Below, piece after piece: positions 46,701 through 55,845 of a DNA stretch of 64,000 bases. Both the position numbers and the translations under genes were made by a program. Below the pieces are notes generated by a model. That model did not search any database and was not told where the DNA came from. It saw only the letters and a program-made list of their open reading frames with translations. Within the stretch, counting starts at the first letter, position 1; the number at the start of each line of letters is the position of its first letter. The stretch spans positions 62,001 to 126,000 of the forward strand of contig NZ_VLPL01000008.1 in NCBI RefSeq assembly GCF_007558725.1, written 5' to 3'. The DNA is from Fluviicola chungangensis. Lineage in GTDB: Bacteria > Bacteroidota > Bacteroidia > Flavobacteriales_D > Crocinitomicaceae.

Positions 46701-48380
46701 CCTGTTATTAAATATGCAGCGAAAGTGGACCTCTTCACCTGGCTGATGGATCAGGATGAAATGGAATTGTCCAAAAAAGGAGGTGGCTCCGGAGATATCA
46801 ATATCAATACAGATCTGAACCTGGCCCAGCCGAATATGTTCTCGATCCATCCGGATCAGGATTCGTTGCAGTTTGCAGCTCCAAAGGTGAAATTCTCCAT
46901 GAAAAGCAAAGTGTTGTATTGTTCCAACACGACCTTTATAGACGTAGCTGATGCACGTATTTATCCGGACAGTGCCAAAGTGACCATTCACAAAAATGCA
47001 GTAATGGATCCGCTTCTGAACTCCAAAATCGTTGCCAACTATGTAACAAAATACCATACGTTCCTGAACGCGAATACAACCATTGCTGCCAGAAGAAAAT
47101 ATACTTCCGAAGGAGATTATCCGTATTACGATGCGGATTCTGTTAAGACACTCATCCACATGGATAAGATCACGGTTGATTCCACATCCCAAACGGTAGC
47201 AACCGGTACAGTAAAAAGTGAAGCCGGGTTCAAACTGAACAAGTACTTTGATTACTACGGTCCGATGAAAATTAGAGCCGCAAACCCATTGATCAGCTTT
47301 AGCGGAGCAACGCGCATTAACCACAATTGTGAGAAGTTTGCAAAAAGCTGGATGTCATTCTCGGCTGAAATTGACCCGAAGAATATCCAGATCCCGGTTA
47401 CACCGAATATGAAAACACTTGATGGACAGGCGATCGCCGCAGGTATTGTGTGGAGAGATTCGCGTCAGAAAGATTCGATCCGTTTGTACCCGACGTTCCT
47501 TTCTTCCCTGGAAGATCCGAACGACCCGATTTTTATCACGGCGACAGGCGTACTTCAATATGATTTCTCTTCCAAGGAATTCCAGATCGGACCGAAAGAG
47601 AAGTTATTGAACCGCAACGAACCGGGGAACTTCATTTCCTTACATACGGAAAGTTGTTCCATGAATGGTGAAGGAAAGATCAACATGGGAATGGATTACG
47701 GGGATGTGACCGTTGATGCGATCGGAACAGTTTCTTACAACCAGCAAAGCGGTCAAACCGATGTCAATGCAACCCTGAAGCTAAATCTCCCAATGGATAA
47801 AGGTGTATGGGAAAGTGCCGGTCAGCGTATTGTGGATTACGAAGGTTCCAAACCGTTATCATTTGAAACGACCAACATCGAACAAGCCTTGTTGATGTGG
47901 GGAGATCGGAAGACGGCAGACAAGATCAAATCGGATTATACCCTTTCCGAAGACAAGAAGGTGAAACGTTTGCCGGATGAAATGGAAAAATCGATCGTGA
48001 TTACCGGAGTACATTTGAAAAATATCCCGTTGACGAAAGATATCCGCGGTTTAATGTCAAGCCTGGAAGGTGCTGCAATTGTGAACTTATATGGAAAACC
48101 GGTAATGAGACAAGTGGTGTTCCGGGCTGCGTTTGAACAGATCTATTCTCAAAATGGCGACCATTTCACGATCATGATGCAGGTTCCGGGTGGACCGGAT
48201 TACTTGTTGGATTATGGAATGATGAAGCGTGACGGAACCCTGAATATCATCACAAGTGATTCAGAACTTGCGAATTCCATCAATGCAATCAAAGAAGATA
48301 AACGCAAATCAAAAGGTTTCTTATACCAAATCTCAACAAATAGCGTGTATTTAGGCAAACTAAATGCTATTTTTGAATAA
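43770..48380 (+). CDS. Giant secreted protein, 1536 aa, unknown function
   Basis: A 1536-aa protein with a signal peptide (MKKWGFILIALVCTANSFSQ). No enzyme motif is evident. Residues 20-180 are helical. Most of the remainder (about 190-1480) is beta-rich, with repeated patterns such as 'VVYNTNGTYDPTLKKWIGQG', 'FEIHTLEANYAYDANKINLI' and 'VSAGIFPVIKEDLRIMPDYS', compatible with an extended beta-sheet surface or a stack of beta modules. A short winged-helix-like segment near residues 455-530 (HPLAALYNYCYKYDEFTLTE) interrupts it. There is no T9SS sorting domain or membrane helix at the end. It is coupled to prmA (4-bp overlap) and plsY (1-bp overlap). Probably periplasmic or outer-membrane associated. 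Confidence 0.8.
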   Translation: MKKWGFILIALVCTANSFSQSYPEDREKFVKTISSLTSDYLDKEQKDFLKDEFSVALLKSTDFPDKYFSKMVATCNLMESKRLKVYPEIYNYVFSVYSFVKNKQPESSFTAWHSSVDKLLDAKNVNKFKDFIETSAGFFSKGMLASSSNEEWYFYGTYLFEFTDRPIIKFTNGKLVCGFPNRGAKKDEPRFIDSLVVYNTNGTYDPTLKKWIGQGGKVNWVKVGLKENETFAELGNYDASLKSNFIKADTVALTSPFFPGKKVKGTLNERAFRIIREADRNYPQFISFERKLIINNVLPDMDYVGGFSLQGASVIGIGNATELAQLTIKRNGKKFLVAKTQYIAIEPAKIVSNITQTTLYVGEKDSITHPGVGFTYTKDSNIVELTRGKSGVLQSPFTDSYHQLEWYVQKVTWKRTGTDLYFTYEFGTSQEQRIARFESMNFYDARLYDRLQGMEQVHPLAALYNYCYKYDEFTLTEGKAATALGKTIDQVKTQLLDLASYGFISYDTENKIIKVNQKTKVFIESRAGKRDYDNLIFVSDMRPKPKFAPEQLKDNPALQKVAAQDSILAIQRRLMPNFGSMNLGTMEIALEAVDRVTISDAQGSFVLPDRAQVKITKNRDFKFTGWASSGKFEIHTLEANYAYDANKINLIKTDRSYFRAKPLSQADGTRSIALGSPVHGIVGEILVDDPTNRSGMKKEITKYPILKSTKPSKVYYNQEDLFKGVYDSARFYYTCLPFEMDSLDNFSEKSFRLKGELVSAGIFPVIKEDLRIMPDYSLGFSTVAPPEGHVFYGTKAVYKNKIVLSNNGLQGAGVINFIQSTSDSKAFTFLPDSTLGYAKFENKPVEAGVQFPDVKSPDAFITYVPRQNVLKASSTQENELAFFNGEAKMKGTAIIQPTGMTGFGIISMQKANLGSDNFKFKRYDINSDTSVFNLKNPYPEEGESPLAFSSNNVNAHISFKDRKGDFKSNDGEELKIFPVIKYAAKVDLFTWLMDQDEMELSKKGGGSGDININTDLNLAQPNMFSIHPDQDSLQFAAPKVKFSMKSKVLYCSNTTFIDVADARIYPDSAKVTIHKNAVMDPLLNSKIVANYVTKYHTFLNANTTIAARRKYTSEGDYPYYDADSVKTLIHMDKITVDSTSQTVATGTVKSEAGFKLNKYFDYYGPMKIRAANPLISFSGATRINHNCEKFAKSWMSFSAEIDPKNIQIPVTPNMKTLDGQAIAAGIVWRDSRQKDSIRLYPTFLSSLEDPNDPIFITATGVLQYDFSSKEFQIGPKEKLLNRNEPGNFISLHTESCSMNGEGKINMGMDYGDVTVDAIGTVSYNQQSGQTDVNATLKLNLPMDKGVWESAGQRIVDYEGSKPLSFETTNIEQALLMWGDRKTADKIKSDYTLSEDKKVKRLPDEMEKSIVITGVHLKNIPLTKDIRGLMSSLEGAAIVNLYGKPVMRQVVFRAAFEQIYSQNGDHFTIMMQVPGGPDYLLDYGMMKRDGTLNIITSDSELANSINAIKEDKRKSKGFLYQISTNSVYLGKLNAIFE

Positions 48381-49003
48381 TGAATTGGACTGATTTTTTA
48401 TGGGCCATACCTGCATATTTTTTAGGATCAATACCAACAGCAGTTTGGGTAGGTCGTGCAAAATATGATTTAGATGTAAGAGAACACGGAAGTAAGAATG
48501 CGGGAGCTACGAATACTTTTCGGGTACTTGGAAAAAAAGCAGGTAGGGTGGTTCTGACAATAGATATTTTAAAAGGAATGCTGGCAGTACTGTTACCGTA
48601 TTTTGTACTGCCAGTTAAATTTTCTGATCCGCATTTAACGCATATTCAGCTGGTAGCTTCCTTCATGGCGGTTTTGGGGCATGTTTTCCCCATTTTTGCC
48701 GGTTTTAAAGGAGGGAAAGGAGTGGCAACTTCTTTGGGAGTGATCGTCGGGTTACAGCCCGCAGCCGCAGCTATTTGCCTGGTTGTGTTTTTAATTGTCT
48801 TTATTACAACTCACTATGTCTCTTTGGGATCGATCAGTGCAGCCGTTGTATTTTCAGGTTGTTTGTGGTTATTTCCAATAAATACGTACGCTTTGCCTAT
48901 CTTTGGGTCATTGTTGGCGTTCATTGTCATTTTTGCCCACCGGAAAAATATCACCCGGTTACTGGATGGGACAGAAAGTAAAATGAACCTTTTTAAGAAA
49001 TAA
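48380..49003 (+). CDS. plsY: Glycerol-3-phosphate acyltransferase PlsY
   Basis: A 207-aa inner-membrane enzyme that transfers an acyl group from acyl-phosphate to glycerol-3-phosphate, the first step of phospholipid synthesis in most bacteria. Conserved motifs: GSIPTAVWVGRAK, the GSKNAGATNTFRVLG motif, and GHVFPIFAGFKGGKGVATSLG. Five helices are visible. Length typical. Its start shares a base with the stop of the 1536-aa gene (TAATG), and the next gene starts 24 bp after. Placement between two giant envelope-protein genes is unusual. Confidence 0.94.
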   Translation: MNWTDFLWAIPAYFLGSIPTAVWVGRAKYDLDVREHGSKNAGATNTFRVLGKKAGRVVLTIDILKGMLAVLLPYFVLPVKFSDPHLTHIQLVASFMAVLGHVFPIFAGFKGGKGVATSLGVIVGLQPAAAAICLVVFLIVFITTHYVSLGSISAAVVFSGCLWLFPINTYALPIFGSLLAFIVIFAHRKNITRLLDGTESKMNLFKK

Positions 49004-49027
49004 GCGTATTGCCTCTAAAACAATAAG

Positions 49028-52000
49028 TTGAGCTTGAAGTCATTTAAATGGATAAATGGTTGGTTACTACTATTTCTGTTTGTTCAAACAGCTCACTGCT
49101 CCTTTGCCCAAGAAACCGAAGCGGATTTAAAAGCCAAAGCTGATAAACTCTTCGATGCAGAGCTTTTTGTAGAGGCTACTCCGCAATTTCTGCACCTGAT
49201 CGCACTCAATCCGCGGTCACCGGAATACAACTATAAATACGGGACGTGCCTGCTTTTCAATTCGTATAAAAAACAGGACGCATTCAAATACCTGAATTTT
49301 AGTATTACTGATCCCAACATTGCCCCGGAAGCGTATTTTTACCTGGGGAAGGCATATCACCTGAATTTCCAGTTCAACGAAGCTATCAAGAATTACAATC
49401 TCTATATTCAAAAAAGCGGGGGAAAACCCCATGCAGGTTTCGACATTGATCACCAGATCGAAATGTGCCAGAATGGAAAAAAATTACTCACAACCATTAC
49501 GGACCTGGTGGTACTGGAAAAGAAAGAGATCGAGTACAGTTCTTTTTTTCGCTTATATAATTTGGCCGATATTGGCGGGGTCATTCTGATTACAGCCGAA
49601 TACCAGTCCAAGATTGATAAAAAGCGAAACCACACGCCCTTGATCCATTTCCCGGATAAGGCACAAACAATTTATTACTCTTCTTACGGAGATTCTGAAA
49701 AAGGAAGTAAGGACATTTATTGCAGAAAACGGCTGCCCGATGGGAAATGGGGCCTTCCCGCTTTGGTCAGTGGAAATGTGAATACTGCTTTCGATGAAGA
49801 TTTTCCATACCTGAGCCCGAACGGAGAATATTTGTATTTCTGTTCCAAAGGACATAATTCCATGGGAGGATTTGATGTCTTCCGTTCGAAATTTGACCCG
49901 GAAACCAATTCCTTCGGTCAACCGGAGAATATGGATTTTGCCATTTCTTCGCCGGATAACGACCTGTTCTATGTGGTCGATTCATTGGAAAAGAATGCCT
50001 ATTTCGCATCCACCCGTCAAAGTCAGAATGGAAAGATCCACGTATACAAAGTGCGGGTAGACCGCGTTCCGCTGCAATTGGCGATCATCAAAGGAGAATT
50101 TTATTCGACCATTAAACCTGAAAATAAAAAGATCAGTATCAAAGTAACGGATGTTGCTTCCGGGAATGAGATCGGGGTATTCAGGTCCAATGAAAAAGGA
50201 AGTTACCTGATTACGCTTCCAAAAGGCGGGAAGTACACTTATGAAATGACCGTTGAAGGGAACACGAATGTTCACCGGTCGCAGGTAAATGTTCCGTTCC
50301 TGAAGGAATTCAAGCCCTTGAAGCAGAAAATCCAGGAAGAATCATCCGGTTCGGGTGAACAACTTGTCCGGGTAGTAGACCAGTTCAATGAAGAAGTAGA
50401 TGATGCGTCGGGTATTTTGGCGGAAGTCATTCGCACACGTGCCGAATTGAATGTAAATGCCGGAAATTTTGATATCAATGCCCTGGATGCACAAAAGGAA
50501 AACAAAAAAGTATTGGCGGATATCGGTTTGGAAGGAGCATCCAACCAGGAGATTATTTCAAAATTTGAGATGATCCAGCAAAAACAGGAACAAAAAACGG
50601 ATGGATTGACTCGCCTGGAAGCCGGTTCCCTGGTTGCTATTGTAGAAAAAGCGGAACAGGTTGAAGCATTGCAGGCTGAAGTAAAAAAAGACGTTGCCAA
50701 AGCAAATGCAGCAGGTACAAATGAAGAAAAGAACGATATTTTATTGGCTGCAAATGATAAGGTGGCTAAGATTTTGGAACTGAAGGAAGAAATTCAGCGC
50801 ATTGATGTTTTTGCCGACAGTATTTCCAAGTTGATACCGAACGAACAGGAAAAACTGAAAGCGATTACGGAACTGAAAGAAACGGTCAGTAAATCGGTAA
50901 TAGAAGAACAATACGATGCACTCAAGAAAGCAGTCAGCGCAAAAGCCGATTTGGTGAAAAGTATCGAGAGCGAAAAAGAATCGCACCCGGTAGACCATTT
51001 GTTGGCACAAAATGAAAGCATTGGCAAACAGTCTGAGAAACTGAAGAAACAATTGGGTTCGTACCAGGATAGCCAAGCTCTCTTAGAGAAAGAAATTGCG
51101 GCTTTAAAAACGGAATTGGCTGATGCGAAGACAAAAGATCAGCCTGCAATTCAATCCAAAATCGATTCTAAAGAGGCTGAAAAACAGCTGGTTTCGGAAG
51201 AAATTAACCGGTTGGGGGACAAGGTGGCGGATCTGAATAAAAAAGAGATTGGAAATACCAAGCAGATCACCTTTATCAACAACCTGCAGCAAACAAACGA
51301 TAACAAAACAGTTACGAAGACAGAAGCGGATGCAAAAGTAGAAGCGATCAACTCGAACAATGTACGTTCTTTGGAGTCATATGTAAAAGAACAGTTCAAA
51401 TCCATTGATACCACACAGATTACCGCAAGAACAAACGACATTCTTGCACAGGAATCCAAAACGCGGGTAGAAGCTTTTGAAACAGATTATGCCGCGGCAC
51501 AGGAAGCCGTCGACAAGCAACCGGATTTGACACACGAAGAAAAAGTTGCTTTGAAAGTCAAGAATAACGAACAGTTGGATAAGAAACTGATACAGGAGTT
51601 GGCAAAAATCGATGAAGGCCTGGCAAAGAATCCGAGCGATACGAAATTGATCGAGCAGAAAAAAAACGTTCTGACTGCCAAAACCGAAAATGAGAAAAAC
51701 AAAGAAACCATTCTTTCGGAATCGCAATTGCCTGTTAATACATCAACTACCCCGGAAAACGAATTGGCAGCGTTGATGCCGGATTATGATACTGAAATCA
51801 AGAATGCAGGAAATCATTCGGATGAAGAACAACGTTTAAAGAGCCAGAACCAAGTAGATGAATCCTTGCTGGACCAGGTAGATAAAGCATTGGAACAGGT
51901 TTACGAATCCCTGACTAAAGATCCTTTGAATCAGAAGTTACAAGACAAAAAAGAAGCTTTAACAAAACTGAAAAAGGATAAGGAAGCAACGGTTAAAGAA

Positions 52001-55000
52001 CGCCAGGAAAAACTAAACGAACTGGAATCCGTTCAAAACGAACAGCTTGGGTCAGTGACTATCGAAAAGGAATTGATGCAGGTTGCGCCGCATTACGAGG
52101 AAGAAAAGAAGGCAATTGGTGAAGAGAACGGATTGGGTGAGTTGAAAGCACTCAACCAATTGGAAACAAAAACCATAAATGCAATCGATAAGGAATTGAC
52201 CGTTCTGAGTCCGAAAACCGATGCAGTAAGCACCAAACGAAAAGAAGTGTTGTTGGATCTGAAAAAACAATTTGAGGAGAACATTGCTTCCAGGGATGCG
52301 GAAATCAATGCTTTAACGACAACAGCTGTTGTTGAATCGAAGAACCCGGAAACGGATTTGGTAAAAGAGGTCCGTCCGTCATACGAAGAAAATATGACCA
52401 AGATCAAAGCAAGTACCGCTTCTTCCGAAGAGAAAATGAAACTGCTGATCGACGAAGAAGTGAAATTACTCACGGCTATTAAGGAAAAACAGAACAACAT
52501 TAAGAAAGTCATTGCAAAGAACCCGACAGATTCCGTTTCGATTAACAAATTGTTCGATTTAAACCAACTGGAAACCATTCACGAATCGACGCTGGATGAA
52601 GCGAAGCAGACGGCTGTTTCCCAGGTTAAAGCAACATTGAAGAATGAACAGGTACGCCAGGAGGTGATGCCTGAATATCAGGCATTAAGCACGGATGAAA
52701 TTCAGAACCTGAGCAAAGACGAAGCTGTAAAGAAATTAGAAGAAGAACAAAAATTACAGGCTGCGATTGAAAAACAGATCCAGTCCAACAGCAAAGCCAT
52801 TGATAAAGAGTTTTCAGCAGAAAAAATTGCTGAGAACCAGGTGTTGACAGAATTGCTGCAGCAATCAAAAGAAACGGAAGAAGAGCTGAAAGCTTCGGCA
52901 AGCAAAACACCGGTCGCAACCCGCCCAACATCGGATGTGGCAAGTTTGGAGACTGTGTTGGGAAGCGAATACGCGTTCGCGATGACACAAAAGCCCGGAA
53001 CAAGAGAGGAGGCAGCAAAACAATTGCAGATACTGAATGAGCTGTCTGAAACTATCGGGACAAAAATTGCTGAAGAGAAGCGTGCTTCGAATCCCGATAC
53101 GGAAAAGATTGCAAAACTGGAAAAACAGTTGGAAGAGGTTGTTGCCCGGAAAGAAATTGTGGAAGCTGAAACTCCGACCGCAACAATCAATCATGCTTCA
53201 GAAGTTGCTTCTTTGGAAAAAGTACTTGGGGATGAGTACGAATTTGCCATGATCCGAAAACCGGTTAGCAAGGAGGAAGCTGCAAAGCAGTTGCAGATTC
53301 TCAATGAATTATCCGAAAGCATCGAATCAAAAATAGACGAGGAAAAACGCTCCGAAGCTCCTGACCCAAAGAAAATTGAATTGTTGGAGAAACAGCTGGA
53401 TGAGATTCGCAAACGCAAGGGAGTCATTGAAATTGAAACACCTGTTGCGGTTAAAACGGTTGTCTCTGAAAACCCGCAAGCGGATTTGGTGAAGTTGAAG
53501 GAGGAGGAAAATCAATTAAAAAAACAGTTAAATTCATCGACTTCTGCAAAGGAAAGAACCGAGATCGGGAATAAACTGGCTGCCAACAAGGATGCACAAC
53601 AGAAAACGGAAACGGCAATCCAGGAACAAACGGTCCTTGCATTGGGAAATACCACTGCTGAAAAGAAGCAAACACTGGAATCCCTTCAGACAACGGACCT
53701 GGTGAAGCAATCAGTCCTGGATCGCATCGTTGTAACGACTCATACTGCTGATCCTGTCCTGGAGAAAACAAGCCAGGTCACGTTACTGGATGCCGCAACC
53801 GAATATTTGAGCAGTCAAAAGATCTTTGACGAAACGAAACAGACCGTTCAAACCGAAACGGCACTAAAAGAACAAAAAAGACGCTTCTTCATTGAGATCG
53901 GTGAAATTGAAAGTGAGCTCAAAAAGGCCGGTACCGATCCGAAACAGGCTGAAACTTTAACCTTGCAAAAACAAGCCTTTGAAAATGCGACTGCTAGGAT
54001 CGATCAGCAGTTGAATGCCCTTGCAAGTGAAAAGACTTACGACCTGATCAATGACCCTGCTTTGACGAAAACCGTTTCGGTTGAAGAAGAGCAGGCAATC
54101 GCTTCCAGCAAGGATTATCCGAAATTGCGGGAACAACAGCAAGAAATCAATCGTTTGAAAGAAGCCGTGAACCAGGTGAAGGTCAAACTGGAAGAAAAAC
54201 GCAAGGAATATGTCGCAGCGAAAGATCCTGCTGAACGGGCAGAGCTTCAAACACAGATTCAGCAACTAGCGAATGATCTGACTGCTAAAAATGAACAGAT
54301 TGGTGAAAAAGAACGTATCCTGAATACGACTTTGAATGCGGTAGAAGGAGACAAACAAGCATGGAAAAATGTGCTGACACGTGAAGTACAACCGAAATCG
54401 ATTGTTTCCACAACCATTGCAGATGTTTTGGCACCGGAAGTAGGAAACGGATTTGAGATCCGGAATGAACCGGCGGCTAATCCGATTGTGGTGAAAAAAG
54501 CAATCCCGGTAGGAGTGAAAGCACCGACAGGACTGGTTTACCGTGTTCAGGTGGGAGCTTTTGCCAAACCGATCCCGGAAGATCTGTTCAAGGAATTTAC
54601 ACCGGTTACCGGGGAAAAGCTTGACAATGGAATTACGCGTTACCTGGCCGGGTACTTCGGAAATCGTCAGAAAGTGCTGGATGCGCAGCAGGATATTCGC
54701 GCTTTGGGTTACAAAGATGCTTTCGTAGTGGCTTATTGCGATGGAAAACGCATCAGCCTGGCAGAAGCGCGGCAATTGGAAGAACAAGGATTGTGTAAGC
54801 CGATGCGGCAGGATTCGATCGTGATGGAGGTCATTCAAAATACCATTGCCCAGCTTCCGGCAGATACCATTGCCAAATACAAAACAGAGCCGAAAGTCAG
54901 TGATTACAATAAAGCACCGGGAGCCGTTACAGCCATTGCGAGTGAAGAGATCAACGGATTGTTTTATACCGTTCAGGTGGGAGTATACAACCGTCCGGCA

Positions 55001-55762
55001 ACGAAAGAGCAATTGCATGACATTCATCCGCTGGTGACACGCCGTTTGGAAAATGGGCAGATCCGTTATTCCACAGGAACTTTCCGTTCGGTCGACGATG
55101 CACGTCCGAAAAAGGCAGAAGCCGTGGAAAACGGGGTTTCCGATGCGTTTATTACCGCTTATTTCAACGGGGAACGGATCTCTTTGCAGGAAGCGAAGAG
55201 GTTATTGGCAGAGCAGGGAGAAGCAATTTTGTTTAAAGAACAGGAATTGCCGAAAGTTCAGGAAACCCTGGTAAATGAACAGATTGCAGAAGAATATGCG
55301 AAGGAAAACCCGGTGATTGAGAAACCGGTTCGCAACCACTACGCGCTGGTTTCAAAAGAAAGCTATTCCGAATACCCGCGCAAAATCCTGAACCAATTGC
55401 GTGTACAGGGTGATTTTTATTTCGATCAGACAGATTCGCGCATTCATACTCAGGCAAGCGAAGAATTGCCTCGTTTGGTCAGCACTGCAGTGGTGTTCGA
55501 TACGCTTGTTCAAACTCCGGTAAAACCAAACGAATCATCCATAACTGATGAACCAAATAAGAACTTAGTTGTAGGAACTTGGGACTTTAAGGAGGTTCCA
55601 GGATCATGGGCTAACTGGTTGCTGCGCTTAACACTTCCGTATGAGGTAATAACCAAATCCTCTACGATTGAGATTTCGATGAAAGTTAGTGGGGAAGAGC
55701 AGCGGAAAGAAGTAGAAGGGCTTTTTACGGCAAATGGAGCACGAATAAAAACAGTCCAATAG
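49028..55762 (+). CDS. Giant coiled-coil protein with PD40 and double SPOR-like domains
   Basis: A 2244-aa protein starting at TTG (49028; a second TTG is 6 bp on) with a signal peptide to about residue 27. Residues 30-150 are TPR-like. PD40/WD40-like beta-propeller repeats span about 190-340 (DEDFPYLSPNGEYLYFCSKG then FDVFRSKFD). A carboxypeptidase-regulatory-like domain is at about 350-430. Then comes about 1,350 residues of highly charged helix with repeated ~90-residue units, and two SPOR-like domains (about 1836-1915 and 1976-2060: VYRVQVGAFAKPIPEDLFKE and FYTVQVGVYNRPATKEQLHD). It probably spans the periplasm and binds peptidoglycan. In other Bacteroidota, PD40-TPR proteins with peptidoglycan-binding ends associate with T9SS/gliding machinery; that role is inferred here. 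Confidence 0.85.
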   Translation: MSLKSFKWINGWLLLFLFVQTAHCSFAQETEADLKAKADKLFDAELFVEATPQFLHLIALNPRSPEYNYKYGTCLLFNSYKKQDAFKYLNFSITDPNIAPEAYFYLGKAYHLNFQFNEAIKNYNLYIQKSGGKPHAGFDIDHQIEMCQNGKKLLTTITDLVVLEKKEIEYSSFFRLYNLADIGGVILITAEYQSKIDKKRNHTPLIHFPDKAQTIYYSSYGDSEKGSKDIYCRKRLPDGKWGLPALVSGNVNTAFDEDFPYLSPNGEYLYFCSKGHNSMGGFDVFRSKFDPETNSFGQPENMDFAISSPDNDLFYVVDSLEKNAYFASTRQSQNGKIHVYKVRVDRVPLQLAIIKGEFYSTIKPENKKISIKVTDVASGNEIGVFRSNEKGSYLITLPKGGKYTYEMTVEGNTNVHRSQVNVPFLKEFKPLKQKIQEESSGSGEQLVRVVDQFNEEVDDASGILAEVIRTRAELNVNAGNFDINALDAQKENKKVLADIGLEGASNQEIISKFEMIQQKQEQKTDGLTRLEAGSLVAIVEKAEQVEALQAEVKKDVAKANAAGTNEEKNDILLAANDKVAKILELKEEIQRIDVFADSISKLIPNEQEKLKAITELKETVSKSVIEEQYDALKKAVSAKADLVKSIESEKESHPVDHLLAQNESIGKQSEKLKKQLGSYQDSQALLEKEIAALKTELADAKTKDQPAIQSKIDSKEAEKQLVSEEINRLGDKVADLNKKEIGNTKQITFINNLQQTNDNKTVTKTEADAKVEAINSNNVRSLESYVKEQFKSIDTTQITARTNDILAQESKTRVEAFETDYAAAQEAVDKQPDLTHEEKVALKVKNNEQLDKKLIQELAKIDEGLAKNPSDTKLIEQKKNVLTAKTENEKNKETILSESQLPVNTSTTPENELAALMPDYDTEIKNAGNHSDEEQRLKSQNQVDESLLDQVDKALEQVYESLTKDPLNQKLQDKKEALTKLKKDKEATVKERQEKLNELESVQNEQLGSVTIEKELMQVAPHYEEEKKAIGEENGLGELKALNQLETKTINAIDKELTVLSPKTDAVSTKRKEVLLDLKKQFEENIASRDAEINALTTTAVVESKNPETDLVKEVRPSYEENMTKIKASTASSEEKMKLLIDEEVKLLTAIKEKQNNIKKVIAKNPTDSVSINKLFDLNQLETIHESTLDEAKQTAVSQVKATLKNEQVRQEVMPEYQALSTDEIQNLSKDEAVKKLEEEQKLQAAIEKQIQSNSKAIDKEFSAEKIAENQVLTELLQQSKETEEELKASASKTPVATRPTSDVASLETVLGSEYAFAMTQKPGTREEAAKQLQILNELSETIGTKIAEEKRASNPDTEKIAKLEKQLEEVVARKEIVEAETPTATINHASEVASLEKVLGDEYEFAMIRKPVSKEEAAKQLQILNELSESIESKIDEEKRSEAPDPKKIELLEKQLDEIRKRKGVIEIETPVAVKTVVSENPQADLVKLKEEENQLKKQLNSSTSAKERTEIGNKLAANKDAQQKTETAIQEQTVLALGNTTAEKKQTLESLQTTDLVKQSVLDRIVVTTHTADPVLEKTSQVTLLDAATEYLSSQKIFDETKQTVQTETALKEQKRRFFIEIGEIESELKKAGTDPKQAETLTLQKQAFENATARIDQQLNALASEKTYDLINDPALTKTVSVEEEQAIASSKDYPKLREQQQEINRLKEAVNQVKVKLEEKRKEYVAAKDPAERAELQTQIQQLANDLTAKNEQIGEKERILNTTLNAVEGDKQAWKNVLTREVQPKSIVSTTIADVLAPEVGNGFEIRNEPAANPIVVKKAIPVGVKAPTGLVYRVQVGAFAKPIPEDLFKEFTPVTGEKLDNGITRYLAGYFGNRQKVLDAQQDIRALGYKDAFVVAYCDGKRISLAEARQLEEQGLCKPMRQDSIVMEVIQNTIAQLPADTIAKYKTEPKVSDYNKAPGAVTAIASEEINGLFYTVQVGVYNRPATKEQLHDIHPLVTRRLENGQIRYSTGTFRSVDDARPKKAEAVENGVSDAFITAYFNGERISLQEAKRLLAEQGEAILFKEQELPKVQETLVNEQIAEEYAKENPVIEKPVRNHYALVSKESYSEYPRKILNQLRVQGDFYFDQTDSRIHTQASEELPRLVSTAVVFDTLVQTPVKPNESSITDEPNKNLVVGTWDFKEVPGSWANWLLRLTLPYEVITKSSTIEISMKVSGEEQRKEVEGLFTANGARIKTVQ
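52940..53473 (+). repeat. Tandem 267-bp coding repeat
   Basis: Two copies of an 89-codon unit inside the 2244-aa gene, 52940-53206 and 53207-53473. Unit 1 includes GSEYAFAMTQKPGTREEAAK and unit 2 GDEYEFAMIRKPVSKEEAAK, both followed by QLQILNELSE. Upstream (about 51,750-52,930) are more diverged relatives of similar size carrying P-x-Y and 'IDKEL' words, so the rod may have grown by unequal recombination. Confidence 0.75.
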
Positions 55763-55797
55763 CTTCGGGAAATAAACAAAAACGGGATTTCTCGATC

Positions 55798-55828
55798 TTG
55801 GATGGGATCTCAGAAAGTACTAACTTTG
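55798..55828 (+). promoter_or_regulatory. Putative clpS promoter
   Basis: TTG at 55798-55800, 20 nt spacer, TAACTTTG at 55821-55828: an excellent Bacteroidota promoter match. The predicted start of transcription falls about 10-12 nt before the clpS ATG at 55846. The TTG that opens the longer frame is thus the -33 element and not a start codon. Confidence 0.7.
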
Positions 55829-55845
55829 TAAAACAAACAAAAGAG

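Noticed and set aside
46641-47324. 227-codon minus frame opposite the 1536-aa gene
   Set aside because: Shadow of a continuous coding sequence with normal domain-like composition; no start context or family signal.
51151-53427. Several long minus-strand frames opposite the 2244-aa gene
   Set aside because: They are Ser/Phe/Cys-rich shadows of the Lys/Glu-rich coiled-coil coding strand.
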